A stretch of DNA of 64,000 bases from Streptomyces lincolnensis (GTDB taxonomy: Bacteria; Actinomycetota; Actinomycetes; Streptomycetales; Streptomycetaceae), in assembly GCF_001685355.1 (NCBI RefSeq), contig NZ_CP016438.1, positions 8,866,001 to 8,930,000 of the forward strand. The letters are read 5' to 3'. Both the position numbers and the translations under genes were made by a program. The notes beneath the pieces were generated by a model that saw nothing but the letters and a program-made list of their open reading frames with translations, was not told where the DNA came from and searched no databases. Every line of letters starts with the position of its first letter. Position 1 is the stretch's first letter. Shown here piece after piece: positions 1-13,236 of this stretch.

Positions 1-1877
<1,877 letters not shown>

Positions 1878-1881
<4 letters not shown>

Positions 1882-2627
1882 AGCTCACCCTGCGCGTCTG
1901 GCGGCAGAAGAACGCCGACGCCGACGGCGCCATGTCCACGTACGAGGTGGACGGGATCTCCTCCGACATGTCCTTCCTGGAGATGCTGGACACCCTCAAC
2001 GAGGAACTCATCCTGCGCGGTGAGGACCCCGTGGCCTTCGACCACGACTGCCGCGAAGGCATCTGCGGCGCGTGCTCGCTCGTCATCAACGGCGACGCGC
2101 ACGGACCCGAACGCACCACCACCTGCCAGCTGCACATGCGGTCCTTCCAGGACGGCGACACGATCGACATCGAGCCGTGGCGGGCGTCCGCCTTCCCGGT
2201 GGTCAAGGACCTGGTGGTGGACCGGTCGGCGTTCGACCGGATCATCCAGGCGGGTGGCTACATCACCGCACCCACCGGAGCCGCCCCCGAGGCCCACGCC
2301 GCCCCGGTGCCCAAGCCGGACGCGGACTTCGCCTTCGAGCACGCCGAGTGCATCGGATGCGGTGCCTGCGTGGCCGCCTGTCCCAACGGAGCGGCGATGC
2401 TGTTCACCTCGGCCAAGGTCAACCATCTCAACGTGCTGCCCCAGGGCGCGCCTGAGCGCGAGACCCGGGTCCTCGACATGGTGGCCCAGATGGACGAGGA
2501 GGGCTTCGGCGGCTGCACCCTCACCGGGGAGTGCGCCACCGCCTGCCCCAAGGGCATCCCGCTGGTGTCCATCACCGGCATGAACAAGGAGTGGCTGCGG
2601 GCGACGAGGAAGGTCGCCAAGCGGTAA
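1878..2627 (+). CDS. sdhB: Succinate dehydrogenase/fumarate reductase iron-sulfur subunit
   Basis: A 249-residue iron-sulfur subunit that moves electrons from the flavoprotein to quinone. The N-terminal plant-ferredoxin-like domain has [2Fe-2S] ligands Cys58, Cys63, Cys66 and Cys83. The C-terminal domain has [12 protein letters not shown] (Cys158, 161, 164, 168) and a second cysteine group (Cys213, 219, 223), which together hold the remaining clusters. Length is normal for the short actinobacterial type. The start ATG overlaps the sdhA stop. A candidate terminator lies about 175 bp downstream, before the convergent HEAT-repeat gene. Confidence 0.96.
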
Positions 2628-2654
2628 GCGCTCCGCTGGAAGTGCCGCGCTGTG

Positions 2655-2738
2655 CCGTCTGCCGGCTGCGGCGCCGTCGTGGCTGGTCGCGCCCCGCGGC
2701 GGAGCCGCTGATGTCACAGCCCCGCGCCCCTTCAGGGC
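2655..2738. repeat. Probable dispersed Streptomyces intergenic repeat
   Basis: The stretch contains GTCGTGGCTGGTCGCG followed by CCCCGCGCCCCTT. From memory this resembles a short GC-rich element scattered through intergenic regions of many Streptomyces chromosomes. No second copy was noticed in this window, so the call rests on recognition only. Confidence 0.4.
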
Positions 2739-2802
2739 GTTGCCGAACCGCATGGGCTTCGCGCGACCCTCTTGGAAGACGTTCGCCGACGAGGTGCGGA
2801 CG

Positions 2803-2838
2803 GGCGGGACCGGTGTGGTGCTCGACTCCGGTCCCGCC
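2803..2838. terminator. Candidate bidirectional terminator between sdhB and the HEAT-repeat gene
   Basis: A perfect inverted repeat with 11-base arms, GGCGGGACCGG at 2803-2813 and CCGGTCCCGCC at 2828-2838, separated by 14 bases. It lies between two convergent genes, as expected for a shared terminator. There is no U-tract, which is common in Streptomyces. Confidence 0.6.
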
Positions 2839-2851
2839 AAGCCTCGTCGGG

Positions 2852-4822
2852 CTACCCCTTCAGGGACAGCGCCTCGTCGATCAGCGCGAGGCGCGTCTCG
2901 TCGTCGAGGATCGCGCGGTAGTCGCCGTGCGCGGACAGGCGGCGGTCCTGCTCGCGCAGGGTGTGCAGGGCGGTGCGCACCGTCGGGCCGAGCGGGCCCA
3001 TGCGGATCAGGGCGCGCAGTGCCGTGTCGAACATGCCGTAGTACTCGCGGTCGGCGGTGAAGGCCAGGATCTCCTCCTCCAGCACCGAACGCGCGGGATC
3101 CCGCTCGCCCGTGACAGGCCACAGGGCGACCGCGGCCTGCGTCCTGACCCAGCCCTCGCCGTTCGTCAGGAGGTACCGCAGCCGGTCGGCGTACGGTGCC
3201 GCCTCGGCGCCGAAGTCGGCGAGGTGTCCGGCCATACCGCCGCCGGACGCGGGTTCGCCCTCGCGGGGCAGGGTCTCGCCGACGACCCGCAGGTTCTGCG
3301 CGGGGTCGCCACCGCCGATGCGCCCGAGGATCCAGTGCCACCACGGATGGTTGCCCGGGGGGTCGAGGCCGATGCGCTCGCGCACCGCGGTCGCGGCGGA
3401 GGCGGCGGCCGGCCCCAGTGCCGCCAGCGCCCGCCCGGCGGAGTGCCCGGAGTACATGTCGGCCAGGCAGGCCGTGACCTCCGGCAGGGCGGGCAGCGCG
3501 TCCGGCCCCCAGGCGCGGACGACATCCAGGAGATCGGATCGCAACGAGTACGGTCCGTCGCGCCGGAGTTCCTCCCGGACCGCCGGCAGCAGCAGGTCCG
3601 CGTGGGCCCGCAACGGGCCCAGGACGTCCACGACCTCGGGCCGCCGAGGGCCGCCGCCGGCCCAGGAGCGCCCCAACTCCTGGTGGTGGGGCGTGCAGAG
3701 GCTCTCCACCAGACCGGGCAGCGCCCGGGGATCGTCCATCCGGGCCAGCGCCCACCGGGCGTGCTCACCGACGGTGCCGTCCAGCAGCTCGCCCTCGCCG
3801 GGATCGTCGAGCAGTCCGGCGAGCCGGTCCGCGTACGCGCGGGCCCGGGGACCGGCCGCGCCGAGGAAGTGGGCCGACGTCAGGCGCACGGTGGCGTCCG
3901 AGTGGTCCAGCAGCCTGCCCACGACCGGCAGCAGCGCCCCTTCGGCGGACCGGTGGGAGACCAGCAGCCGCCAGGCGTGCTCCACGACCGCACGCAGCAG
4001 ATCGGCGTCCTCGACGGGGTCGGCGGCCCCGGCCAGCCGGGTCACGAATCGCGTCGCCGCGACGGGGACCGTCTCGAACAGGGCGGCCGTCCAGTCGGCG
4101 ATGTTCTCGCGGCTGAGGGCTCCGTCGGCGTCCGGGATGTACCAGACCCCCTCCCAGCGCGGCCGTAGAGCGGGATCGGCGAGGATCTCCACCAGCGCGT
4201 CCAGCTCCCGCACGGCGATCTCGGGCTCGCGCCCCGCGAGGGCGTGGACGGCCGTGACCCTCAGGACCGGGTCGGCATCCCGCAGCAGTCCGGTGAGCAG
4301 CGTGCGGACCTCCGTCTCGGCGGCGAACTCGCCCAGCGCGAGCAGCAGCGGGATCCGGACCGCCGGGTCCCGTTCGTCCCGCCAGCGGTCCAGGAGCCGG
4401 CCCGGGCCGTCCGCCAGCGACAGCGCGGCTCGTCGTACGACCGGCTCGGGGTCGGCGAGCAGGTCCTGGGCGGTGTGATGCGCGTGCCGCCAGACCTCCG
4501 GCTGTGCGGCGCCTGCCGGGCTCTGCTCGAACAGGAAGACCATCAGCTCGACGAGGGTCGAGCGGGCGCCTGTCCGGGGATCGGCGGCGAGCGCGACGAC
4601 GAACGGCACTACGGCCGTGGTGAGAGCGGAGGGGGCGTCCGACGTGCCCGCGAGGGCGGAGAACAGCGGCCAGCAGTCCCGGTCGGTCGACTCCGGTCCC
4701 TTGCGCACCAGCCGCCGCATCACCCGGCGGACCTCCTTGGCCGGAACGTTCGGATCCGCCGACTCCAGCCGCTCCCACGGCACCGTGTCCAGCGCCTCGG
4801 CCGACAGCTCCACCACGCGCAT
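2852..4822 (-). CDS. HEAT-repeat domain protein
   Basis: A 656-residue protein built almost entirely of helical-pair repeats with alternating segments such as DPVLRVTAVHALAGREPE and DATVRLTSAHFLGAAGP, typical of HEAT/armadillo solenoids. No signal peptide, membrane segment or enzymatic motif is visible, so it is probably a cytoplasmic scaffold or binding protein of unknown partner. It is transcribed alone, convergent with sdhB and divergent from the olsB-like gene. The start is the ATG at 4822; the 245 bp upstream hold both divergent promoters, but no clear boxes are visible. Confidence 0.85.
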   Translation of the reverse strand: MRVVELSAEALDTVPWERLESADPNVPAKEVRRVMRRLVRKGPESTDRDCWPLFSALAGTSDAPSALTTAVVPFVVALAADPRTGARSTLVELMVFLFEQSPAGAAQPEVWRHAHHTAQDLLADPEPVVRRAALSLADGPGRLLDRWRDERDPAVRIPLLLALGEFAAETEVRTLLTGLLRDADPVLRVTAVHALAGREPEIAVRELDALVEILADPALRPRWEGVWYIPDADGALSRENIADWTAALFETVPVAATRFVTRLAGAADPVEDADLLRAVVEHAWRLLVSHRSAEGALLPVVGRLLDHSDATVRLTSAHFLGAAGPRARAYADRLAGLLDDPGEGELLDGTVGEHARWALARMDDPRALPGLVESLCTPHHQELGRSWAGGGPRRPEVVDVLGPLRAHADLLLPAVREELRRDGPYSLRSDLLDVVRAWGPDALPALPEVTACLADMYSGHSAGRALAALGPAAASAATAVRERIGLDPPGNHPWWHWILGRIGGGDPAQNLRVVGETLPREGEPASGGGMAGHLADFGAEAAPYADRLRYLLTNGEGWVRTQAAVALWPVTGERDPARSVLEEEILAFTADREYYGMFDTALRALIRMGPLGPTVRTALHTLREQDRRLSAHGDYRAILDDETRLALIDEALSLKG

Positions 4823-5067
4823 GCCCCCATCCCCTGTGATCGGCTCCCGAAGTCAGACGGTTGCCCCGGCCGACGGGTTGCCTCTCCCCGGCCACCGCCC
4901 CGACATCGGCCCGTCGGCGGAGTCGGAGGTCCCGGACACCTGGCCCGAGCCGTTCAGCAGCCGCACATCCCCACTCCTGGAACCCGTCACGTACACGCCA
5001 ACCGCCGTCGGAAGAACAGGGGTGGCGGCACCGCTCGCCGCCTTCGGCCCGTGACCAGGAGAGTGCC

Positions 5068-5838
5068 ATGACCGGCGTTTCCACGCTCGACCGTCCCCCG
5101 CAGCCGACCGCCCCCGTCCGTTACACCGTCGGCCTGGCCCGGGACGAGGCCGACGTGCGGGCCGCGCAGCGGCTGCGCCACGAGGTGTTCGCCGGGGAGA
5201 TGGGTGCCCTGCTGGCCACCGCGCAGCCCGGCCTCGACGTCGACCCCTTCGACGCGTACTGCGACCACCTCCTCGTGCGGGACGCGGAGACCGGGCAGGC
5301 CGTCGGGACCTACCGGCTGCTGCCGCCGGGGCGCGCCGCAGTCGCCGGACGGCTGTACTCCGAGGGCGAGTTCGACCTCTCCCCGCTCGACCCGATCCGG
5401 CCGGAACTCGTCGAGGTCGGCCGCTCCTGCGTGCACCCCGACCACCGGGACGGCGCGGTCATCAGCTTGATCTGGGCCGGAATCGCCCGCTACATGGTGG
5501 ACGGCGGCCATGAGTGGCTGGCCGGCTGCTGCTCGATCCCGCTGTCCGACGGCGGCGCCCTGGCCGCCGGCACCTGGGACCGGGTACGGGACAAGCACCT
5601 GTCACCGGAGGAGTTCCGGGTACGGCCGCTGCTGCCCTGGGTGCCGAAGGACGTGCCCGCCGCCGGACGCACCGAGCTGCCCGCGCTGCTGCGCGGCTAC
5701 CTCCGCCTGGGCGCCTGGGTCTGCGCCGAGCCCGCCCACGACCCGGACTTCGGGGTCGCCGACCTGTACGTCCTGCTGTCGATGCGCCGGGTCAACGCCC
5801 GCTATCTGCGGCACTTCCTCTCCCTCGTCCCGGCCTGA
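5068..5838 (+). CDS. olsB: GNAT-fold N-acyltransferase, OlsB-like
   Basis: A 256-residue protein resembling L-ornithine N(alpha)-acyltransferase, which transfers a 3-hydroxyacyl group from acyl carrier protein to ornithine in the first step of ornithine-lipid synthesis. Family features are the early RLRHEVFAGEMG segment, the GTYRLLPP strand and EVGRSCVHPDHRDGAVISLIW, the acetyltransferase-5 core. The chosen ATG follows AGGAGAG by six bases; the open frame extends further upstream without a better ribosome site. The stop overlaps the next start as TGATG, so it is coupled with the acyl-phosphate acyltransferase gene, matching the olsBA arrangement. The in vivo acyl acceptor is inferred. Confidence 0.82.
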   Translation: MTGVSTLDRPPQPTAPVRYTVGLARDEADVRAAQRLRHEVFAGEMGALLATAQPGLDVDPFDAYCDHLLVRDAETGQAVGTYRLLPPGRAAVAGRLYSEGEFDLSPLDPIRPELVEVGRSCVHPDHRDGAVISLIWAGIARYMVDGGHEWLAGCCSIPLSDGGALAAGTWDRVRDKHLSPEEFRVRPLLPWVPKDVPAAGRTELPALLRGYLRLGAWVCAEPAHDPDFGVADLYVLLSMRRVNARYLRHFLSLVPA

Positions 5839-6809
5839 TGAGCGTCTGGCTGCCCGGCGCGCCCTGCACCCCGAGGGCGTGCGTGGAGCCGGCGGGATCC
5901 GTCACGGCCGCACCACGGGCCGTCCTGCGGCTCCTGGCGGTCACGGCCCTGGTGCTGGCCGGGGCCGTGCTGTCGCCCCTCGGCGGGAGGATCCCCGCCG
6001 GGGCGGTGCGGCGGTGGTGCCGGTGGATCGTACGGGCCGCAGGGGTCCAGGTCCGTGTCACCGGCACCGCCGCTGCCACCGGGGGCCTGCTGCTGGTCGC
6101 CAACCACATCTCCTGGCTGGACATCCCCCTGCTCGCCGCGGTCCGCCCGGCGCGGATGCTCGCCAAGAAGGAGATCGGCCGGTGGCCGGTGGTGGGGCCG
6201 CTGGCCGCACGCGGCGGCACCCTGTTCATCGACCGGGACGGGCTGCGGGCGCTCCCGGCCACGGTGGCCCGGATCGCCGGCGCCCTGCGCGCCGGGCAGG
6301 CCGTCGCGGTCTTTCCCGAGGGCAGCACCTGGTGCGGCCGCGCCCAGGGGCACTTCCGGCGGGCCGTGTTCCAGGCCGCGCTGGACGCGGGCGTCCCGGT
6401 CCAGCCCGTCCGCATCCGCTACCGCACCGCCCGGGGCGAGGAGAGCACGGTGCCCGCCTTCGTCGGCGAGGACTCCCTGCTCGCCTCGCTGTGGCGGGTG
6501 GCGACGACCCGCGGGCTGGTCGCCGAGGTCGAGGTCCGTGACGCCCTCGCGCCCGGCGGCCACCTGGACCGCCGGTCCCTCGCCCGCGCCGCCGAACGCT
6601 CCGCTCTAGAGGGGACGCATCAGCCGCAGATCCTCACCCCAGGCGTCCAGCACCGCCCCATGGCCCTGGCGGCGGGCCGCTGCCTCCACGCGGGCGAAGA
6701 GGCGCCGCTGGACCGGCACCTCGCCGCTCGCCGCGATACGGTCCACGGCCCGCAGCAGGGCGCCGGTGTCCCAGCCGGGCAGCGGGTACCGGACCAGCTC
6801 CCAGCGTAG
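5838..6809 (+). CDS. olsA: 1-acyl-sn-glycerol-3-phosphate acyltransferase family, OlsA-like
   Basis: A PlsC-family acyltransferase expected to add the second acyl chain, making ornithine lipid from lyso-ornithine lipid or phosphatidate from lysophosphatidate. A hydrophobic N-terminal anchor spans about residues 28-50. The NHX4D motif is NHISWLD at 89-95, and FPEGS is at 159-163. The start overlaps the olsB stop. Oddly, the frame does not stop where the family normally ends, near residue 255. It continues about 68 residues through the 3' end of the opposing nucleotidyltransferase gene, giving a low-complexity tail with no domain character. The core call is firm; the extended C-terminus may be a lost stop codon. 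Confidence 0.85.
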   Translation: MSVWLPGAPCTPRACVEPAGSVTAAPRAVLRLLAVTALVLAGAVLSPLGGRIPAGAVRRWCRWIVRAAGVQVRVTGTAAATGGLLLVANHISWLDIPLLAAVRPARMLAKKEIGRWPVVGPLAARGGTLFIDRDGLRALPATVARIAGALRAGQAVAVFPEGSTWCGRAQGHFRRAVFQAALDAGVPVQPVRIRYRTARGEESTVPAFVGEDSLLASLWRVATTRGLVAEVEVRDALAPGGHLDRRSLARAAERSALEGTHQPQILTPGVQHRPMALAAGRCLHAGEEAPLDRHLAARRDTVHGPQQGAGVPAGQRVPDQLPA

Positions 6810-7343
6810 GTACCTGTTGTACGGCCGGGGGCGGTGATCGAGGGCGAAGAGCACCTCCAGCAGGGGGCCCAGGCTGTCGGTCGCGTCGAGCCGGGCGGCG
6901 AGCGCCTCGCCGTCACGGTCGTTCTTGACGGAGCGGTAGAGGCAGTTGGCGTAGGCGTCCAGCCGCTCGTCGGCGGTCCGGAACGCCTCCTCGGCGCCGA
7001 GGAGGGCCTTCGCCGCCAGAATGTCGGCGATCCCTCCGTCGAGGCGGTCGAGCACGATCCGCGCCCGGGCGAGGGCGTAGCGCTCGAAGCCGGGCATGCC
7101 GGCGGCTCGGAACTCGGCGAGCGTGACGACCACGAGGTCCAGGCGCGGGGTGCGGTGACCGGTGAGGTGGCGCAGACCGGTCGCCGCGCCGTCCGCGAGG
7201 ACGACGTACAGGTCGTGGTCGGAGTGCTCGCCGGCCATGCCGTCATGGGCGCGGGAGCCCGTGAGGACCAGGCCGACGACGGCCGGATCGGCGGTGGCGA
7301 GCAGGACGAACGCGTCATAGGTGAGGGACTGCTGCGTGGGCAT
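6606..7343 (-). CDS. Nucleotidyltransferase-fold protein
   Basis: A 245-residue protein with the N-terminal pol-beta-type nucleotidyltransferase signature GSRAHDG, then HSDHDLYVV, giving the GS and DxD-like metal-binding pattern. The rest is helical, as in small substrate-binding domains of aminoglycoside-type or uncharacterised transferases. The ATG at 7343 was chosen because CCGGAG lies about six bases upstream; the frame stays open another 70 residues, but that part is arginine/proline-rich and has no ribosome site. The last 200 bases overlap the tail of the opposing olsA-like frame. Substrate unknown. Confidence 0.75.
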   Translation of the reverse strand: MPTQQSLTYDAFVLLATADPAVVGLVLTGSRAHDGMAGEHSDHDLYVVLADGAATGLRHLTGHRTPRLDLVVVTLAEFRAAGMPGFERYALARARIVLDRLDGGIADILAAKALLGAEEAFRTADERLDAYANCLYRSVKNDRDGEALAARLDATDSLGPLLEVLFALDHRPRPYNRYLRWELVRYPLPGWDTGALLRAVDRIAASGEVPVQRRLFARVEAAARRQGHGAVLDAWGEDLRLMRPL

Positions 7344-7527
7344 GCGTGATCTCCGGAAGGACGGCGGTGGGTATGCCTGCCGGGGCGGCCACGGGAAGGT
7401 CCGGGCGCCCGCTTCGTCCGCGGCGGTACGCGCCGCCGCGCGGAGGATCAACGCACACGGCGATGCTACGACGGCCAAGTCCCCTGTGGGCAACGGGTTT
7501 TGCGCGTCCTGCGCGCGAGATCGGCTC

Positions 7528-9885
<2,358 letters not shown>

Positions 9886-9895
9886 GGGAAGGACT

Positions 9896-10894
9896 CTAGC
9901 CGGAGGTGATCGAGGCCAGCCTCCGGTAGGAGTCCAGCAGGGCCTCGCGGTCGTAGGTGCTGGTGGTGACCAGGACCTCCTGTGCTCCCGTCTCCTTCAG
10001 GAGCGTTTCCAGCTCGTGGGCGACCTGGTCCTCGGGGCCGGCGATGTGGCCGGTGAGGCCGGCGTCGTAGAAGGTGCGCTCCTTGGCGGTCATGGGGAGG
10101 GACGCGACGCGGTCGGCGGGTGGGAGGGGCGGGAAGGTGCCGTGAGTGCGGGAGTGGGCCATCGACCAGGCCTCCGGGATCAGCAGGCGGCGGGCCTCGG
10201 CGGAGGTGGGGGCGACGGCGATCGTGCCGGAGATGACGACGTAGGGCTCCGAGGCCCAGGGGGAGGGGCGGAAGTGGGCGCGGTAGTGGTCGATGCCGCG
10301 CCGCATCTTCTCCCGGCCGCGGAGGTCGCCGATGACCATCGGCAGGCCCGCGCGGGCGGCGATCGCGGCGCCCTCGCCCATGGCCAGGACGAACGGCGGC
10401 ACGGTGAGTCCTTCCGCGGGGCGCGCGTGCACGCCGGCGGGGGAGGTGCCGCGGAACCAGGCGAGGAGTTCGTCCAGCTGGCCGGCGAAGTCCTCGGCCA
10501 CGTCCTTGTCCCGGCCCAGCGCCTTGCGGACGCCGTCCGTGAAGCCGACCGAGCGGCCCAGACCCATGTCGATCCGGCCGGGGAAGAGCGACTCCAGCAC
10601 CCCGAACTGCTCTGCCACAACGAGGGGTTGGTGGTTGGGCAGCATCACGCCGCCGGTGCCGACCCGGATCGTACGGGTCGCGGACGCGACGGCGGCGGCC
10701 AGCACCGTCGGCGCGGAACCGGCGACGCCGGGCACGCCGTGGTGCTCCGACACCCAGAACCGGTGGTAGCCGAGCCCCTCCAGCTCCCGCGCCAGCCGCA
10801 CGGTGTCGCGCAGGGCCTCCGCGTTGGTGCCGCCCTCGCGGGTGCGGGAGCGGTCGAGGACGGAGAAGCGGGTGGCGGCGATCAGGGAACTCAC
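9896..10894 (-). CDS. LLM-class flavin-dependent oxidoreductase
   Basis: A 332-residue bacterial-luciferase-like monooxygenase, expected to use FMNH2 and oxygen (or F420) on an unknown substrate. Typical segments are YHRFWVSEHHG, a VGTGGVMLPNH strand, GRIDMGLGRS, and a C-terminal GPEDQVAHELETLL. The protein matches the MsnO8/alkanal-monooxygenase-like subgroup in length. The GTG at 10894 is chosen because the conserved strand VSSLIAATRFSVLDRS begins there; longer versions run into the divergent gene. It ends 10 bp upstream of the uvrA2 start on the same strand, so the two may be cotranscribed. Confidence 0.87.
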   Translation of the reverse strand: MSSLIAATRFSVLDRSRTREGGTNAEALRDTVRLARELEGLGYHRFWVSEHHGVPGVAGSAPTVLAAAVASATRTIRVGTGGVMLPNHQPLVVAEQFGVLESLFPGRIDMGLGRSVGFTDGVRKALGRDKDVAEDFAGQLDELLAWFRGTSPAGVHARPAEGLTVPPFVLAMGEGAAIAARAGLPMVIGDLRGREKMRRGIDHYRAHFRPSPWASEPYVVISGTIAVAPTSAEARRLLIPEAWSMAHSRTHGTFPPLPPADRVASLPMTAKERTFYDAGLTGHIAGPEDQVAHELETLLKETGAQEVLVTTSTYDREALLDSYRRLASITSG

Positions 10895-10979
10895 ACAGGG
10901 TTCAACGTGTGACGGGCGGCGGCATTCCCGCGGCCCCGGCCGGAAAACCGGATGACGGGAATACGTGCAGGTCAGCACA

Positions 10980-11717
10980 ATGGGCCGGGTGACCACCCGC
11001 CACGTCCTGCTGTCCGGCATCGTCGGTTCGACCGCGTACGGCCTCGCCCACGCGGGCTCCGACGTGGACCGGCTCGGCATGTTCGCCGCACCCACCGAGG
11101 CCCTGCACGGGCTCCACCCGCCGAGGGAGTCGCACGTCACCACGGCACCGGACCGCACCCTGCACGAGGCGGCGAAGTGGTGCCGGCTCGCGCTCGGCGG
11201 CAACCCGACCGCGATGGAGCTGGCGTGGCTCCCGGACGACCTGTACGAGGTGCGCACACCGCTGGGCGAGGAGCTGATCGGCATCCGCGCGTCGTTCCTG
11301 AGCGCCCCGCGCGTCCGGGACGCCTACCTCGGGTACGCCACCCAGCAGTTCAGGAGGCTGGAAACACGCGGCGACGGCTCGTTCTCCGCGGACACCCGCA
11401 AGCGCACCGCCAAGCACGCCCGGCACCTGAAGCGGCTGTGCCGTCAGGGGCTGGAGCTGTACGCCACCGGGCGGCTGGAGATCCGGGTGGAGAACCCGGA
11501 GGAGTACCACGCCTTCGGTGAGCGCGTCGCCGCCGACCCGGCTGCCGCGCTGCCTGTGCTCAGGCACTACGAGAAGGCCTTCGACGAGGCCCGCACCGTG
11601 CTGCCCGACCGGCCCGACGAGGCGCCGGTCGAGGCGTGGCTGCGCAGGGTGCGGGCCCACTTCTACACCGCCGCGGCCACCTCGTGCTCGTGCTCGCAGG
11701 CCTCGTCGATGCCGTAG
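10980..11717 (+). CDS. Predicted nucleotidyltransferase, COG3541/YcgL-like
   Basis: A protein of about 245 residues with the nucleotidyltransferase pattern [21 protein letters not shown] (GS followed by the DxD pair), continuing with a helical domain including [17 protein letters not shown], typical of the COG3541 group. Biological substrate unknown. The ATG at 10980 has an AGG eight bases upstream; a GTG at 10965 is an alternative five-codon extension. The gene is divergent from the LLM oxidoreductase and its last 55 bases overlap the convergent CobW gene. The two nucleotidyltransferase-fold genes in this region belong to different subfamilies. Confidence 0.75.
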   Translation: MGRVTTRHVLLSGIVGSTAYGLAHAGSDVDRLGMFAAPTEALHGLHPPRESHVTTAPDRTLHEAAKWCRLALGGNPTAMELAWLPDDLYEVRTPLGEELIGIRASFLSAPRVRDAYLGYATQQFRRLETRGDGSFSADTRKRTAKHARHLKRLCRQGLELYATGRLEIRVENPEEYHAFGERVAADPAAALPVLRHYEKAFDEARTVLPDRPDEAPVEAWLRRVRAHFYTAAATSCSCSQASSMP

Positions 11718-12835
11718 GTGTCCCAGGCGGGGAACGGGTCGTCGGCGGGCACGGCCTCGTCGGGGCGCAGGAGGCAGCCGGCGAGGGCCGTCCGCAGTCG
11801 CTCGGCGTCCAACTGCGTGCCGATGAAGACGAGTTCCTGCGCGTAGGGGCTGTCCGAGTCGCGTGCGGCGGACGGCTCGAAGCGGGCCACCGCGCCGGCC
11901 TGGGACCACAGCCCGGTCACGTGCGGGCGGGTGGCCAGGGTGAAGAACCCCTTCGACCGCAGGATCCGCCCGTATGCGCCGCTGTCCAGCTCCTCGGTCA
12001 CGAACGTCCACAACCGGTCCGGGTGCAGGGGGAGTTCGGACCGGAAGACGGTCGAGGAGACGCCGTACTCCTCGGTCTCCGGAACGTGGTCGCCGTTGAG
12101 CTCGCGCACCCAGCCGGGTGCCTGCTGGGCGCGTTCGAGGTCGAACAGCCGGGTGCCCAGCACCTGGTGGAGGTCGACCCGCCCGTGTTCGGCCCCGACG
12201 ATCCGGGCGGCGGGGTTGAGCCGGGTGAGGGCAGCCCGCAGCCGGTCCGCCTCCGCGGTGTCGACCAGGTCCAGCTTGTTGAGCACGATGACGTCCGCGA
12301 ACTCGACCTGGTCGACGAGCAGATCGCTGACGGTGCGCTCGTCGTCCTCGTACGGGGCGAGGTCGCGCTCGGCGAGTTCGTCGCCGGTCTCCAGCTCGGG
12401 CAGGAAGTTGGCGGCGTCCACGACCGTGACCATGGTGTCCAGGAGGGCGAGGTCGTCGAGGGTGGCGCCGTCGTCGCGGGCGAAGGCGAAGGTCGCGGCC
12501 ACCGGCATCGGCTCGGAGATCCCGGAGGACTCGATGAGCAGATGGTCGAAGCGGCCCTCGCGGGCCAGCCGGTCGACCTCCTCCAGCAGGTCGTCGCGCA
12601 GGGTGCAGCAGATGCACCCGTTGGTCATCTCGACCAGCCGCTCCTCGGTCCTGGACAGGGCCGCCTCGCCGCCGCGTACCAGCGCGGCGTCGATGTTGAC
12701 CTCGCTCATGTCGTTGACGATCACGGCGACGCGCAGGCCCTCGCGGTTGGCGAGGACGTGGTTGAGCAGGGTCGTCTTGCCCGCCCCGAGGAAACCGGAG
12801 AGCACGGTGACGGGCAGACGGCTGTCGTACGGCAT
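11663..12835 (-). CDS. CobW/COG0523-family GTP-dependent metallochaperone
   Basis: A 390-residue G3E-family GTPase. It has Walker [10 protein letters not shown] near the N-terminus, the metal-binding CxCC motif in [16 protein letters not shown], an ESSGISEP segment, the guanine-specificity NKLDL motif, and a C-terminal CobW domain ending in a His/Glu-rich HEHE tail. Members paired with zinc-free ribosomal proteins act as zinc chaperones during zinc shortage. Here the gene begins eight bases after the stop of a cysteine-free L32 gene on the same strand, with GAGGA before the ATG. The two probably share the Zur-type promoter upstream of rpmF. Confidence 0.93.
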   Translation of the reverse strand: MPYDSRLPVTVLSGFLGAGKTTLLNHVLANREGLRVAVIVNDMSEVNIDAALVRGGEAALSRTEERLVEMTNGCICCTLRDDLLEEVDRLAREGRFDHLLIESSGISEPMPVAATFAFARDDGATLDDLALLDTMVTVVDAANFLPELETGDELAERDLAPYEDDERTVSDLLVDQVEFADVIVLNKLDLVDTAEADRLRAALTRLNPAARIVGAEHGRVDLHQVLGTRLFDLERAQQAPGWVRELNGDHVPETEEYGVSSTVFRSELPLHPDRLWTFVTEELDSGAYGRILRSKGFFTLATRPHVTGLWSQAGAVARFEPSAARDSDSPYAQELVFIGTQLDAERLRTALAGCLLRPDEAVPADDPFPAWDTYGIDEACEHEHEVAAAV

Positions 12836-12842
12836 CCGGTCC

Positions 12843-13013
12843 TCAGCCCTCGGGGCGCAGCAGCCCGCGCTCGTACGCCTTGACGAGGTTCTGCGGTACG
12901 AGATGGCGCACGCCGTCGACGGTGACGGGCACCAGCGTGGGCGTGGCGGCCTTCCACTGCGCTCGGCGGTGGCGGGTGTTGCTGCGGGACATCTTCCGCT
13001 TGGGGACGGCCAT
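12843..13013 (-). CDS. rpmF: 50S ribosomal protein L32, cysteine-free (zinc-independent) paralogue
   Basis: A 56-residue protein starting [20 protein letters not shown], the characteristic L32 N-terminus. The four cysteines that bind zinc in the normal L32 are absent, which marks it as the C-minus paralogue bacteria substitute under zinc starvation to free zinc. The ATG at 13013 follows GAGGAGGA. The stop lies seven bases before the CobW start, implying one operon. A candidate Zur box sits 36 bp upstream of the start. Confidence 0.9.
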   Translation of the reverse strand: MAVPKRKMSRSNTRHRRAQWKAATPTLVPVTVDGVRHLVPQNLVKAYERGLLRPEG

Positions 13014-13042
13014 GGGCTCCTCCTCGGTGGTCGGAACCCGAC

Positions 13043-13070
13043 GCTATATGAAAATGGATCCCATGTGCAA
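13043..13070 (-). promoter_or_regulatory. Probable Zur-controlled promoter of rpmF-cobW
   Basis: On the minus strand a -35 TTGCAC (13065-13070) and a -10-like TATAGC (13043-13048) flank TGGGATCCATTTTCA. Read on the plus strand, 13049-13063 is TGAAAATGGATCCCA, matching 11 of 15 bases of the Streptomyces Zur consensus TGAAAATGATTTTCA, with one half-site perfect. Repressor binding here would cover the promoter core. Confidence 0.6.
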
Positions 13071-13236
13071 AGCGTGAGGGAGGGGGTGGGCGCGAGGGGG
13101 CGCCGGCGGGCAGGAGGGTGGATCTCGAATTTGTCAACTGACCTGCGAACAGGCCCTGCCCAGGGTTGGCTGTGCCTCTGGGTGCACGGCACGTGACACG
13201 GCTGCCGGGCGGCCGGGTGCGTACGAAGGGCGAACG

